This document shows positions 12,952 through 25,908 of a stretch of 64,000 nt of DNA, piece after piece; position 1 is the stretch's first letter; the number at the start of each line of letters is the position of its first letter. This DNA is from Desarmillaria ectypa. Lineage: Eukaryota; Basidiomycota; Agaricomycetes; Agaricales; Physalacriaceae. Under the pieces are notes generated by a model that saw nothing but the letters and a program-made list of their open reading frames with translations, did not search any database and was not told the origin of the DNA. The translations under genes were made by a program, and so were the position numbers. The stretch covers positions 496,001-560,000 of the forward strand of contig JAUDYN010000009.1 of NCBI GenBank assembly GCA_030407005.1, read 5' to 3'.

Positions 12952-15835
12952 CGTGGTAGAAAAGAGAATGCCGGTCATAAGACTGGGTTGCGTGAAAACA
13001 TACAGACGGCATCTTGTTCGTTAGCCGGAGCCGGAACCGGCTTACAATTGCCGATCGTGAGAAGATTAGCCGACAGAGGAAAGGGTGCGGGATGTCGCTC
13101 AAAATGCCCACCACAAAAAAGGACACACTATTATCAGGCCAAGTAACTATGCCAAACAAATAGAAGACTATTACCCTCGAAGCAATGCATCACAATCTAT
13201 CCAATTGTTTGCGCTACCTATTAGGCTACCCAATATAGGTCCCTTCGCCTTCTTGGTGAGAACAATGTTTTTATAAGTAGAATATAATCACTACTATCCC
13301 TTGCAATCTGAGCCAAGAAACATAGTCATTACATATCCTTGGTTGTATCAGAATGGATTGCGAAAAAAATACCTTACTAAATAATATCAGGCTAAAATCA
13401 ACATTAAACACAGGCTCCATCAAGCATTTGACGTGATGTCCTACATTCAGAATGAATGCCAATAGCAGAGATTGAAGCCCCAGCCCCCTCAAATCACAGA
13501 GACAACCACATGATATAACCAATAGACTAAGAAGAGTTAGTTATATTTGTTCTGGTGCAGTACTCTTATTGTAAGCACTGGAGGATGAGTGCGTAAAATG
13601 AGAATTTTATTCAGTCTCTCAAGTGAATGACGCTCTACTTAGATACATTTCGTGTACTTCTAGAATTTACTATAGACTACTAAATATATCTACTTTTGCG
13701 GTTCAAAGTTCATGCCGCTGACTAACGTCGAAGCTTCGAAGGCATTCTCGCAAGTGCTCGGTATTGCTTTCTTCAGCAACTCTTAGCCAGTCTGACTCAC
13801 ATTCGTTTGTTATCATTGCATGCAATGGTCTCGCAATACTATTCTGAGCGCTTTATAAATTTCAGCTAACGTGACCCAAGATTGGCTATAATTGCAAGAT
13901 ATTGCACTACTTATTAGGGAATGTGAGATGGCCAATTATAACTTGCTTTACAACCACCTCACAATCTACGGTGATTATAACATCTTGTTGCGAATGCCCC
14001 AATGACTGACTTATCCTAGCAATCTTTCGACAGTTTTTGTGGTGCCGGTACCACTCCCGTTTCCCATACAAATGTCATTTGTATTCGATGCCGCCCCCCA
14101 AGGATGTCGATGCTGAGAACACCTCCTCTGCCGTAGTTCTGCCAGTGGCCTGATGTCTATTTTCATTCGGCTTCACGAGTCACCTACGCCTTAGACAACC
14201 TTCAACGTCTACCAGGGACCTGCAATAGCTGGCAGGAATTCTCGCCTCTATCTACCTCGATATGCATGGATTTATTCTACCCTTGGATGCGGCCTAATGC
14301 GCTTTGGCCTAGTGTACGTGGAGCTATGGGCCGACTGGAATCTGGAATGGGGATAAAGATGAACCGGGCTACGATGGGTTCCCTCTTGGAACGACTAGAG
14401 GGCCCCTCTATTCGTATTTTATTGACGAGGTATTTCTTATGATTCTATGATCATTTCCTCTCATCCAACTAGAAAATTCTCAGTATTCAAAGCAGGATAA
14501 TATGACTCGAGGCACATCTGACACTCTGACACCCTTGTCAAAACCAACAGCAGCATCAGAGGGTCGTGTAAAAGGCTAGATTCATAAAGGCCCTTCTGCC
14601 GATGTCTCGTACTCACTACTTTTTCTAGCAACACACTCTACATCTTCGACCACTTGCGCGACGACTCGCTGATTCTCATGCTTCAATAAATTTTCTTGAT
14701 AGGTACAACCTCAGATTTAAGGCTATCAGTAGCAGCGTCTTCTTGTCGCTGGTATCATAAAGCAGGTTCAATAGCTCACTGAAGCTTTGGGTCGAGGACG
14801 GCGAACATACCGAAGCAGGCCCCGGATTCAGGCCTAGCCTTCAGTTTCTCCGAGAGAGGTTTTCGAGGACGAATACATTCAGAGTGCTGGAGTTATTCAT
14901 ACGTGACCCGACACTGTATACTTGAAGGCAAGCTCCTCATAACTCCCTCCAAGTCGACATCCTCATGAATCATAGCCTTAGCGCGGGGAAGTACCTGACT
15001 GGTAACAGGTTCAACGCCTAAAAGGGAGGGAAATGCAGGAACCGGATTCATTATGAAGATCACTCAGCATTCCCATGGTGTTGTCCGGTAGATCGCGCTA
15101 GTGGGTCCGTTCATGGTGTTATTATATAGCGTCGAGCAGCGAATGATAGATTAAACCATTTGTTACGGCGGTGGAAAGTCCCCAGTATCCACAAAGTATC
15201 AAGGGACCAGCCCAGAATTTGCTGTGTTCTGATTTTCCTCGTTGATAACATTCGATATTATGTTGCTCATTTACTGGAAGAGTCAAAGACCTCGCTCCAG
15301 AAAGGGTTTGCATGAGCCAAGGCTTAGGGCCTCATCTGTTCTCATCATTCCATTAGGGTTCTATCCGCTGAGAAAAGTCAAGTCCAAGGTCCTTGAGGTC
15401 GAAAGAAGACGGAGAACAGACGGGCATCTCAGGCTGTCAAGATCCAGCCCCTGCACGGCTCCGTCTTGCCACGGAAAATCGCGGCATGAAACGTTGCGAG
15501 AAATCAATACACAGGAACCAGAAAAAATTGAAAACTTCTGTTGAAAGCCTAAATGGTATAAAAGTACTTCTCTTGCCTTCTCTGAGTGGACACATCCGTT
15601 CATGTACCTTCAGTACAGTAAAAAAGGACAGGGACGAGAAATCGACTGTCGTCGGTTGTCTGAGCACGGATGAGAGAAGCCGATGGGGCTTGATGGCGAC
15701 CGGACTCATTGCTATTCAAATTTGTGTTCTGTGAGAAACACTGATGCATTAGGGAGTACAGAGTTTATTGGAGTAATTAGCGAGATAGAATTATGACGAC
15801 ACAAATATTCAGGAACATATCCATCCTCAGCGGCG
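12952..15835. other. No confident gene; decayed sequence
   Basis: Short frames on both strands do not connect. Around 14190-14450 (plus) there are protein-like fragments (for example ALWPSVRGAMGRLESGMG), but they are broken by stops. The frames at 15242-15734 overlap on both strands and show no motif. It may hold one or more dead genes between the F-box-like paralogs. Confidence 0.3.
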
Positions 15836-17817
15836 TTAGAGTAGAGGACGTGGATGGACTTTTGACACACTGAATGGAGCCTCCCAGATAGAAGGTTCAA
15901 AACCCGTGGACACGGGCTTCAGTCTACCGACAAAATTGTGCGTGGAAGTTACTAAACTAAACCGTATCAGAACCCCGTATCACAACACGAGAACAGGAAC
16001 GTTTACATTGGCCTCTCAGGATGGTGTCACCGAGATTGGAAACCTAAAAATGAGGTAAGATGTACATACATAAACCGGAACTGGAAGGCACCGCACCGAT
16101 ACCCGTTTAAGGGTGGTCAGGCCGTCGGCTAGGCGTATGCGTCCAATGAAATTGAAATCACCCCAGGCAGCGGCATGACGTGGTTCAGTCTAAGAGAATG
16201 TCCGTTCCCCACATTTTGATCGAAGAGTGATAAGACTTACTTTGCCAGTCACGATAACGTCGACAATCTTGCTTTGGGACGCGCAACTTGCATCGTACGT
16301 CTGGTAGAACGTCTTGAACGTTCCTGACGTGTCGAACGCTACGATTCCGTTCTGTAGGAAACATTGAAATGAGACAAATGTAGAAGTATCCATCAGCACC
16401 GTGGGTACTTACCATGGTCTTGATCCATCTAAATCCGCTCGGAAGCCACGCGTTGATGTTCCCATTCTCCAAAGCGTCATTGGGGACGACTTGATCAACG
16501 TTGTAGCAAACATGCTCCTGCAAGGTTACATAGAAAGGACGTCGACTGACATCCTCGAGCTCCAAATGGGATGGTAGGCTAGCCGAGGATTTCCATCGGT
16601 CATATTGCGATCGATCAGGGATCTACGTGTAATATTTTTACCATCTGAGCGCAGGGGATATAGACGTGACTTCATACCAAGCAGGAACCACGGTATCTCC
16701 CAGTTAGCATACCAGGTAGGTAAGGCGGCGCAATGTCACGGGTAGCCACGCAAAACCGAAGAGAATCCAGACCACCGCAATGAGTGCGATGATTTACAAA
16801 GTCTTCCAAATCCTCTCGGGTCGGACCTGACAAGCCGAAGTTATTGGCCTCAAGACGAGTTCGGGGCAACTGGTCGGGGATTACAGGCCTATCTAGGTCC
16901 TGTCTGGCGAAGTACGCAAGGGTCGCTAGGAGTGCTATCGGAGGCAGTTGTAGCTTCTGGAATTTATCCCCGAAATATCTCGCTTCTGACAAGCGGAGGC
17001 CAGGAGGACCATAAGCTCCGCAGGACCGATGATTGGGAGTGTAACGGAAGGCTGGCGCGGATGACGGCTTGTCCGGAAGATAAAGCTGTTCTGGAAGTGT
17101 CGAAATAGAATACTAAAGAATAACAAATCATTCGTAAGGATTCATTTAATAGTGGATCGGGACGTACCCGATACGGAGCGAATACTAAGGGTCGAAGACA
17201 ATCCATCAACGTCCGTCGCGTAGCGGGGTTTTCACCGTCAATCATGACTACGAGGAAAGGAGATATGAGTAATCGATGACACAAAACGTCCGATAAAGTT
17301 ACTCACGTCGGGAGGTTGAGACCCACAGTAACAGTAAGGCTAAACAGTTGATTTCGTTTTCAATCGGCCAGCCGTTATTTTCACCGGAAGCGTCGTAAAG
17401 ACGGGAAAGAATAAATGACGTCAGAAACTCAGATACACCAGCCTGCAACAGTAGTTTGATGTTTTTCTGACCTACTGCGGAATATTGGAACATGGAGAGC
17501 GCACACCAGAGCACGTCCAACACGTGTTCACTATCAACTTGTCCCTGATGGAGCGTTCGAAGAGTCATATATCTGCGAACCATTTCGCATTTGGCATGTT
17601 GTCGAAAAGTGGTTTCATCGACAATTGAGTGAGGTGGAACGTCGAAATGTGTCACAAAAAGTTGTGAGTATGTTTCTGGAGCGCTGAGGATGGAGTAGGT
17701 GTAACGACACGTCAGTAACAGAGGATGAAGAATAGAAGGAATTCCGAGGGGTGCATGAGCCAAGAAGACGATTTTTCGTATGAGTTCAGGGGGGATGCCA
17801 AGGAGAGATGGCGCCAT
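15836..17817 (-). pseudogene. F-box-like family protein, paralog 2, C-terminus broken
   Basis: Most of the gene reads cleanly. MAPSLLGIPPELIRKIVFLA is the F-box-like N-terminus. Introns then join to IALLATLAYFARQDL, the LSGPTREDLEDF block, GMLTGRYRGSCL, REHVCYN-type residues (LQEHVCYNVDQVV), WLPSGFRWIKT, VDVIVTGK and AAWGDFNFIGRIRLADG. In the final exon the frame meets TAG at 15957-15959. The residues expected from the paralogs (THNFVGRL, then WEAPFSVSKVHPRP) continue in another frame to a TAA at 15836-15838, behind two stops. So the last roughly 50 residues are lost or replaced. The damage is recent in look, because everything upstream is intact. It might still make a truncated protein. Confidence 0.65.
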
Positions 17818-19889
17818 GAACAGACCAGCAAGAGAGCGCGCTCGTATTTGTAGTCTCCAAGTAAAAGAGCATGGCGGCTAACGGTCGTAAAAGGGATCAT
17901 ACAAAGGATGCAGGTTCACACGCGTCTTACACAGGAGCCATGTAAAGAGATCATGATGCTTGTAGTCTCTGTAAGTCATTTCTCTCCATCCGCTTAAGGG
18001 AAGTTAGGGTCATAGAATAGCCAATCAGCAGGACCTGAAAGACGTCGAGGATCTAAATTAAACCCCAATATAGGACAATGGAAAGATAAAACACTGCAAG
18101 GGGATTCGGAGGTATTTATTGACAGAGCATTAACAAAGGGCCACGAAGCGTCGCGTGATGTCGAAAAAGTGCTATCGATCTAGAGGTCAGTAAATAATGC
18201 CGATAAATGAGACGAGATTGAAAATATACTTGCTCGCACCCAGAATCCACTCCATGAATAACTCTGGATCGGCCATCAGACTAGGTACAGGGGCCCATTG
18301 TTCTTGGAAGCCCGTCATCGAACAAATGTAGTGAAGAATCCTCCCGCTTTTCGCTACTTCCCGGTTGCCAAATTATCGTCGAGTAGTAACCGATTACATC
18401 CCCTGTAGATATTTGTAAGGAATAATCGAGAGATTGACTAATACATTCCTAGGGTTGATGTCCGTACCAAAAAAACCACGTACGAGTGGGGAAGATTCAT
18501 AAAGGCTCTCAACATGCCTGGGCCTGCGCAAGATATATTAATAGAATGCCTTGAGGACCTGAAGTTTTAGTATTAGCCATCTTCTGTCGACAAAGAATTT
18601 TGCCTCAGTTCTTGGTCCTATAATCGTCGAAAGAATTCCGAAACATCTGAAACACCCACCCACTCCTTCGGGTCCTGCCAATCTTTTCACCCCTTCCGGG
18701 GGTTGTGCTGAAGCGAGAACCAGCGGGGAGGTCCAAGTCTGGGCATATTTTGTCGTTACCGTGTACCTTGAGAGCTGGCCCGGGGCAGTAGTAGATACTT
18801 TCAAGATCCATGGCAACGCAAAGGACGCAAAGGGATACCCCTGAACACCCAAACCTGGGCAGTACGAGAAGCCAGTACGATCGCAGCGCGTTTTTGATGT
18901 TAGTACCGACGCTGTGGCCGTTTAAGCGGCTTATACGTGATTTACGATGACCCTGTTGGAGTCTGTGTATAACGTGAAACACAGCCGCAGTGGAACCCAA
19001 AAACATCGAGAAGTCATTCGCGGGAAACATGCGTTCATCCTGAAAGATAGGCAGTTTTGGAGCTCGGTACCACTCGGGTATGCAGCATATTGTGCAGCAT
19101 TATGAAACCCTTTGGAGATGTGTAGTTACGAAAAGCAGATAGCTGATACATAAAAGACTGGTATTTCTCCCGGTCTCCAGGTAGCGTTACAGCACGTAGA
19201 CCTACGAGCGACACTCGTGATGTCTTGTTAGGGATCATGAGAACGGAACATTATTGCTGGCACTGGGAGACGCGGTGCCTCGAATATTGCACTCACACGA
19301 TCTTCGCACAGGTAAGTAGTAGGAGCCCCGTTATAGTCGGAGGCGGGGATTACAGAGTTCATGGGTATGAGACAGCAGATTGGCAGTGGCACCATCCGGC
19401 AACTAGATCGCTGAGTGGAGGGGCCATGAGACTCCTAGGAGCTGACGGAGATTAAAGAGGAGTGGCCGAGGAAGAAAAGTGGATTCAAGGCCACACGATG
19501 CAGTAAGTCGATGCAGTAAGTCTGCCTCCATTTAGTTGCCTATAGATAAATAGGCGCTCTAGAAGTACTGATTATAACTGGAGAGCCGGCGAACGGTTCA
19601 GATGAGGGTAAGTAATCCAGAAATATGTTGAGTCTACAGACCCAGCGGGAATTTACCGTAATCAAAGTCGAGTCGTATCCAACCGAACAGCACTTGTCAA
19701 AGCGGAATTGAGAAAGTTAAACGGGAGTTAAAGACGGAGTCGCGTAACCACTGCAGCGTGTATGATTTATGTGTGCATATTTGACAGTACCATCTCCACG
19801 TGCATTGCCCGAATTTTTTTCCGCCATCGATTGCAGTAATATTCTTGACATCTAACACCACCGTCACTCAATCGTTCTCTTGCAGTACC
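17818..19889. other. No confident gene between paralog 2 and eEF1B
   Basis: Minus-strand frames 19238-19035 and 19030-18605 are adjacent (67 and 141 aa), but I recognise no motif and found no convincing splice junction. A 13-bp direct repeat (GATGCAGTAAGTC) is present near 19497-19523. The last 100 bp before 19890 are pyrimidine-rich (CGTTCTCTTGCAG) and probably form the eEF1B 5' region. Confidence 0.35.
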
Positions 19890-20961
19890 ATGTCCATCGA
19901 TCTTAGCAAGCTTGAGGCTCACTTGGCCACCAGGTCGTACGTTGAAGGGTAAGAAGCTGAATCCATATCAATATTTTCATGATGAGCCATCGTCATGGTC
20001 CGTGTTTCCAAGAGCGACTAGACATCGCTGCTCCAACGTGCAGACAACTCATTCCTGGATTTCTGAACTTCATTCGACTCTATCGTTATCTTAATCAAGC
20101 AACGGTGCTGAAACGTCTTTTCTTTGACAGATACACTCCTTCTCAGGCCGATGTTCATGTTTACAAGGCCATTTCCTCCCTTCCCGGCGACTCCTACCCA
20201 AACGTAACCAGGTGGTATACACACATCAATTCCTATACCGCGGAGCATGGTTCTCTTCCTGGATCCAGCACTGCGGGAGAGGCATTCTTCACTTCCGCAA
20301 CCGCGGCTGAGGACGATGATGAGGTTGATCTCTTTGGTGACGACGATGAAGAAGATGCGGAAGCAGAGCGTATCAAGGCGGAACGTGTTGCCGCATACAA
20401 CGCCAAGAAGGCTAACAAGCCTAAGACTATCGCCAAGGTTAGCTCTCCTTTTGCTATATAATGATATCAGTAATTCATGCGGCATATTAAGTCTGTCGTC
20501 ACTATGGACGTCAAGCCTTGGGATGACGAGACGGATATGAAGGCTCTTGAAGAGTCTGTTCGCTCCATTGAACAAGATGGCCTTGTCTGGGGTGCTAGCA
20601 AACTCGTTCCGATCGGTTACGGTATGTGGCCTTCCTTTGATTGCTCCCCCGTCTTGACCAATCTGCTACAGGCATCAAAAAATTGCAGGTCCGCTTCTTC
20701 ATATCTTTTTATCTTCCTCGTGTCTTACGTTTCTGTATTTGATGAGATCACTCTCGTCGTTGGTTAGTAACTTTCTTTCACTCCGATCATTTTGTACTAA
20801 ATTGGTCGCAGAGGACGAAAAGGTCTCCACCGATGAACTCCAGGAAAAGGTTCAAGAATTTGAGGACTACGTCCAGAGCACCGACATTGCCGCCATGCAG
20901 AGTATGTTTATATCCTCATTTTTTGAAGCTTTTTCTGATTTAGTTTACACAAGAATTGTAA
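19890..20961 (+). CDS. EFB1: Translation elongation factor 1-beta (eEF1B-alpha)
   Basis: This is the nucleotide-exchange subunit that reloads eEF1A with GTP during translation in the cytoplasm. Seven exons join in frame to about 208 residues: 19890-19948, 20131-20437, 20492-20621, 20672-20688, 20747-20762, 20812-20901 and 20954-20961. The N-terminal GST-C-like part is short ([22 protein letters not shown]). It is followed by the acidic linker ([17 protein letters not shown]). The C-terminal exchange domain shows [46 protein letters not shown] and [15 protein letters not shown]. The last exon is only 8 nt and supplies the usual KL-stop end. Length and domain order match fungal family members, and the gene looks intact. 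It is flanked by two F-box-like paralogs. Confidence 0.95.
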
Positions 20962-21943
20962 ATCGGCGACGCGAGAATCTGTTCAATGGAGCATTACGAA
21001 GTTGTGTTTTTAATCATTCTGTAGTAAGACAAGTAAAAGTTGCCTGTACCATCGTGTCATTTCAAGCCTTGAATGCAATGTAGGAAATTATCTGTTCGTT
21101 CAGGTACCGAAAGCTGATTTTACATTCATTTCGGACCATTGTCTTTTTTCTTGGCCAAGGGACAGTTGCCGGAGGCGAGCTTCCGGCGACCGGAAATGAA
21201 ATCTCATGCTCAAGAGATCCCGAGTTAATGCAGTCAGCTTCTGGTTAGGATCTGATGTCGTACTGTTGCAGTTGTGGACATTAAACAGCGCTTCCGTTCC
21301 CCGTGATTGACCTTGTTACTGTTGACTGGTACAACCGGTAATAACGTGATGGCCATGTCCAATATCGACTGGATGTGATCTTATTCCTGAAACATCTATC
21401 TTCTCAACTTGCGTTATCTCGCGGTTACACTACTGCTCCCTGATGCGTGGGTCCATTGAATGACGCGGTCTGTCACTGGCACAACCCTTATCCCCGCAAA
21501 GCGTTAGAATTCACCCGTGGCGCATCCGTCTTCGGTAACTCTATTATGCACGTATCCGTCATGACGAGACCGTATCGTACACGTTCTCCTGCTTACAACG
21601 TGTCCGGCTGTACTAAAAACTTTGTAGAAACTTTCAATAAAGTCCTCTGCGTCCGGAAACCAGTATGACATGTTCCAAGTGTTTGAGCAAGGGGGATTGA
21701 TGCCGAACCTGCTACATAGACTCCTCAGCACGCACGCTAGGAACACCAGATTACCTACTAATTCCATGAACTTGGTGTTGCCCGCTCAACTGATCCAATA
21801 ATTTCTAAATGTATGTCTGTGGTGCGGTGATCAATACACGATCTATATTTTTATAGGACTTATTGCTGTCGCAGTTTCCGTTTTGACGTTGGTCCTCTAC
21901 TATAAATGAAGACGCGTCCAGGTATGTAAACCAACAATTCAAG
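20962..21943. other. Spacer, no gene
   Basis: This is the 3' region of eEF1B and the 5' region of F-box-like paralog 3. Frames up to 87 aa exist (21447-21767) but carry no motif and overlap on both strands. Confidence 0.4.
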
Positions 21944-23951
21944 ATGTCCCCCTCCCTTGAGACCCTCCCCCGCGACGTCCTGGAGCACGTCGCCCTCCTC
22001 ACCACTTCCTCATCCTCCCTTTCGTCTCTGTCCAACATTCTCCACCTGCTTCTCAGCAGCCGAACCATATATCATCAGCTTTGCATTCGCTGCAACCCGC
22101 ACCTCTATGCCCGAATTTTCCGCGCTATGTTTGACGTTTCATTCCACCGTTCATGCCTCCCGCCCGACTCTGCCTTGGCTGCGGAACTGTCGCAGCGATT
22201 CCGTTTAATACGGCGGATTCAACGTAGCGACTACTCCACCAAGGCCTTAAGGCAGGATTTATGGACTGCTTATGGGATGGTTCTGGAAAGCGAAGACCTG
22301 AATGTGTCTCACCTTAAAGCTGTTGGCTTTTCCGGGTTCCTTGACGGGCTCGTTCGCAAGTCAATAACGGAAGGCGCTACGAACAATGATGCCATCGAAT
22401 GCATGGGTCTAGCCATCTGGCTACTTGCTTTGACGATGACGAGACGTGGGTAACCATTTACTATCCTGAGTTTATCTATGAAAGCTAACGTGCTTCTCGC
22501 AGGTGACATTGATAGCAGATCAGAAGCTTCGCGAGATGAACTACTACTTCTCCTTCGGCCCTTCGTGCTATCTACGGATAAGGTATCTTGTAATTCACTC
22601 TGCCCTGGTTGATGTTCTCACACCAATACCTTTTGGGCAGGCATCTCTAGCAAATGCCATCAACGGCTCAAGAAATACCTCCTCGCACGTGTCAACTCAA
22701 AAGGACTCCGTCAATAGAGGAGATATAATTTACTATTCTCAGAAACAGACGCCCAAACTCTCATGCCCAAACCCCTCCTCAGCGATGATTATCCTGACTG
22801 TGGCTCTCAAGCAATTGGATAGACCTCGATATGCACCGCCTAACATCCCTGCAAATAGAGCCGCAGCATTAGCGACGCAGTGGACGGGCCCTACGCAGGA
22901 GGATTACTACGCCGTAGCCAGCTACAGAACGCCACTCTTCTCAGACGTTCGTCAGACTTCTATAACTATAAAGGAGGAACCCAGGCCTCCAAACACTCTG
23001 GGTACATTGGTGCACGAATATCGCTATGGTGCATTCCAGGACGATCCCTATTTGCGTCAGCTCGGGGCATCGACTTCCGATATCGCATATCGATACATTC
23101 ACCAAAATCTCCCTGGCGTGTGGGAAGGGATGTACTTGGTGAGCTTGGGCCTTCTTGATTTCTTGTGATGTCGTATTCACAAAGCGGTGCCTGCGGCAGG
23201 TTTCGCCTCTTGGGACGGGCTCTTCTTCGTCACTGTCTGATGACACAGACACAGACTTCATTTGCCAATCTCCAATACAATGCGCCCTGTCTGTACATTT
23301 CTGTTACAGCCCAAACGTCCCTGTGTCTTCTGAACACATGGGAGAAGATCCAATCCACTGGAACGTCAACCCACTTGATCTTTTCCAGTCACCATCTTTC
23401 TCCCAAGTAGGGCGCAGCAAATGATTAATACTACTGTTACTGATGAAAACTGCTTCCAGAACGGGCGGAAAACTAACGGTCGAAGGGAATATTGCTATGA
23501 TACGGACTTGCCTAGCGGGCTGAGCACTCCATACGACGCATGGCGCGACCCTGACCAAGCTTTGGACTGTATTATCACGGGAAAGGTTCGCACGTATCTC
23601 GCGCTGCTAGTTCTTCAATTCATTCGATTGTATACAGACACTTGAGGGTCATGATGAAGCTTGGGGCGCCTGCAAATTCTATGGGCGAGTTCACAGAGAT
23701 GGTACCATCGTCATGAAGCGGGTGCCGGTGGGTAGGAGTTCTCAACTTCTCAAGAGCTAGACTGATCCGCGTCTTCCGTTCTTTTTGTATTATAGACCAG
23801 CTGGGAGGCTGGACTGGGTACGTGGATATTCGAAGGACATCTCGGGTATGGCGCTGCTTGGGTGGGGACATGGCGATCAAGTGTTGCGCCAGGGGATGCA
23901 GGACTACAGGGTATATTTAGTATGCGAAAACGCGGCACGGAGAAGACTTGA
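21944..23951 (+). CDS. F-box-like family protein, paralog 3
   Basis: MSPSLETLPRDVLEHVALLT is a clear F-box-like start. The first intron runs from GTAACC at 22450 to TTGATAG, which avoids an early stop and enters SEASRDELLLLLRPF. Later exons carry TGPTQEDYYAV, LPGVWEGMYL, PIQCALSVHFCYSPN, YDAWRDPDQALDCIITGK, HDEAWGACKFYGRVHRDG, GTWIFEGHLGYGAAWVGTW and the end GIFSMRKRGTEKT-stop. All junctions are GT...AG and in frame, so the gene appears complete at roughly 480-500 residues. The C-terminal W-x-F/Y-x-G and G-x-W repeats align with paralog 1. The role is inferred only from the F-box (substrate adaptor of an SCF complex). The C-terminal domain, which would bind the partner, has no known function to me. 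Confidence 0.75.
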
Positions 23952-24608
23952 CCACCAACGTTGAGTGATCAACAGACTGGTCTAATTTTCTGGATTCATG
24001 GCCTCGAGCATCATATCATCATCATCTGTTGACGTATTTTATAGTACTAAACCACGTTAATGTCGGGTTATTGATAAATTTAGATGCTCCGAATCATTGA
24101 TGTTCGGCAAGCTTCCTTGAGTTTGTGGATCGTGTGATCTCCAATCAACACACGTAACATAACCGAGATTTTCCTGGGAGTACGCGCGAAGGGAATTAGA
24201 GCGAATGAGACTGTTCCCCGTCGTACATAACTAGTGGGATCTAATCAATCAGATTTACGACACGATATTTGGAAGAGTTACGAACGGCGTTGTTGAAACA
24301 ACTGAGCACTTTAGCTACATATCAGGGCGACAAAAGCTAATCAAGGACTACTACAGCTCGACGTATTCTGGCCATATATTTTACAATCGTAATACATTGC
24401 GAGCTTCCAATTTGTTAGGATAAATATCGTACTATATATAGCAAGTGGGATGCTCGTGGATGTTCGGGAAACGGTATCGGGTTTCGCGGCAGGATACAAG
24501 CGGAAATAAGCTAGAAAGCGACACTACAAGTCTTAGGGTTTGTTTATTGGTAAATAGCTTCGCAATCGACGGCATTTCATTCGGAGCCATTGAAAGATGG
24601 AATGCCGC
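23952..24608. other. Spacer between convergent genes, no gene
   Basis: The region is AT-rich and stop-dense. It separates the 3' ends of F-box-like paralog 3 (plus) and the cyanamide hydratase-like gene (minus). Confidence 0.4.
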
Positions 24609-25646
24609 TCAATCAAACGACTTCATTACCTCATTCCCCCTAACATCTCTTGCGAAATTACTTGGGATGCCTTCCTTCCAATTGGGAACTTCAAAGGAGG
24701 ATGTGTGGCACCATGGCTTGAGAGAGAGCTCCTTTTCAACCACGAGGGCGAAATGCTCTGACCAGCCTTTACGTGGAAAGGCCGCCGTCGTGGTTTCAAT
24801 GAGTTTAGGATGAATGAGGTTTGCACGGCTGGAAGAATATCACTATAGTAAGTGTAGGACTGCGATAACGACATGAATTCACATACAGGCCCACGTTGTC
24901 TACGGGGAGCAAGGCGACGTGTGAGGAGAAAAAGGCGCTCGCGAAGAAATCTTGGACTTACCGAGAATAGTCGAGAGTTGCAGAACTTGCCCGATCATAG
25001 TGATATTGCCACTACCCATAATAACGGGATTCGGATGGGACCGCATGCCACGGGGATGACGAGACTTACCCTTTGACAAAAATGTCCTGGTGTCGCACGA
25101 TGGCATCACAGACACTGTCTGCCTGGTCTTCGGCGCCTCCAAGCTGTAAGATAAGATCACGAGCAACAATTGCGCCCTTGAATTCAAAAGACAGCTTCGT
25201 GGTGGAGAGAAACCGGTCGGCAGTACCGATATCATGAAGAAGGCATGCAAGATAATACGTTTCAAGGTCATAAGACCACGCAGGGAAATGAGTACGAGTC
25301 AGGGCAACACCTAGACGCAGTTTGGGGAAGACTTTTGCTAAAAGTACCGACCGCACGCACCATAAATGTAGACTCTGTTGCTGTGGTTAAAAGTCTGTTC
25401 GTCTAGATGTTCCTAGAGCGGAAAGAAATTATGATAAACACATGACAAGGAAAATAAAATAAATCTCACACTGACGAACCCCTTTACTTTTTGAACTAAT
25501 GGACTATCTGGAAGGGGGAAATCGTTCACGACGAAGAGGTCCTGCTTAGGATGGTCACCTCTGGCGGTAGGATGGCCCCGGAAGAGGACGTCTGGATCCC
25601 TGGGAACAGGCTGAAACCCATGGAAAGCAATACTAGGGTCCGACAT
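24609..25646 (-). CDS. Cyanamide hydratase-type HD-domain enzyme
   Basis: The family (yeast Ddi2/Ddi3, Myrothecium Cah) hydrates cyanamide to urea at a metal site in an HD domain. The exons read MSDPSIAFHGFQPVPRD..., then EHLDEQTFNHSNRVYIYAKV, then AWSYDLETYYLACLLHDIGT, GGAEDQADSVCDAIVRHQD, NITMIGQVLQLSTILDNVG and LIHPKLIETTTAAFPRKGW. The end is LKPWCHTSSFEVPNW, then ARDVRGNEVMKSFD-stop. The metal and catalytic residues expected for the family are visible: H in FNHSNR, HD in LLHDIG and D in ILDNVG. Five introns are needed, all with GT...AG borders, including GTATGT before LRANLIHPK. About 240 residues fits the family. It is transcribed divergently from the DUF7729 gene over 262 bp. True substrate is unproven. 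Confidence 0.85.
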
Positions 25647-25908
25647 CGTGGTGAGAAACAAGATGCGTGTTCTTCCTGACGGGACTTACTAAACACCAGG
25701 CGCCTCACGCACTACGCAAATCATCTCTGCTTAGTCAAAATAGTCCTTATTCCCACGCCGCACAGCATGTTGTCTCCTATTTGCATGTTTTCAATGGAAG
25801 GATTCGCTTGTCAAGAAACGTCTCAGTAACATCCATCACCCATCGCCCTCGTCGTCGTTGACACCGTCCGCTCCTTCATTTTCCTGATCTCTCTCTCTTT
25901 CTACCACT
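25647..25908. promoter_or_regulatory. Shared divergent promoter region (262 bp)
   Basis: This is the whole spacer between the start codons of the cyanamide hydratase-like gene (minus) and the DUF7729 gene (plus). The plus-strand end is pyrimidine-rich (CTGATCTCTCTCTCTTTC), a common feature just upstream of fungal starts. No clear TATA box was found. Shared control is inferred from spacing only. Confidence 0.4.
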
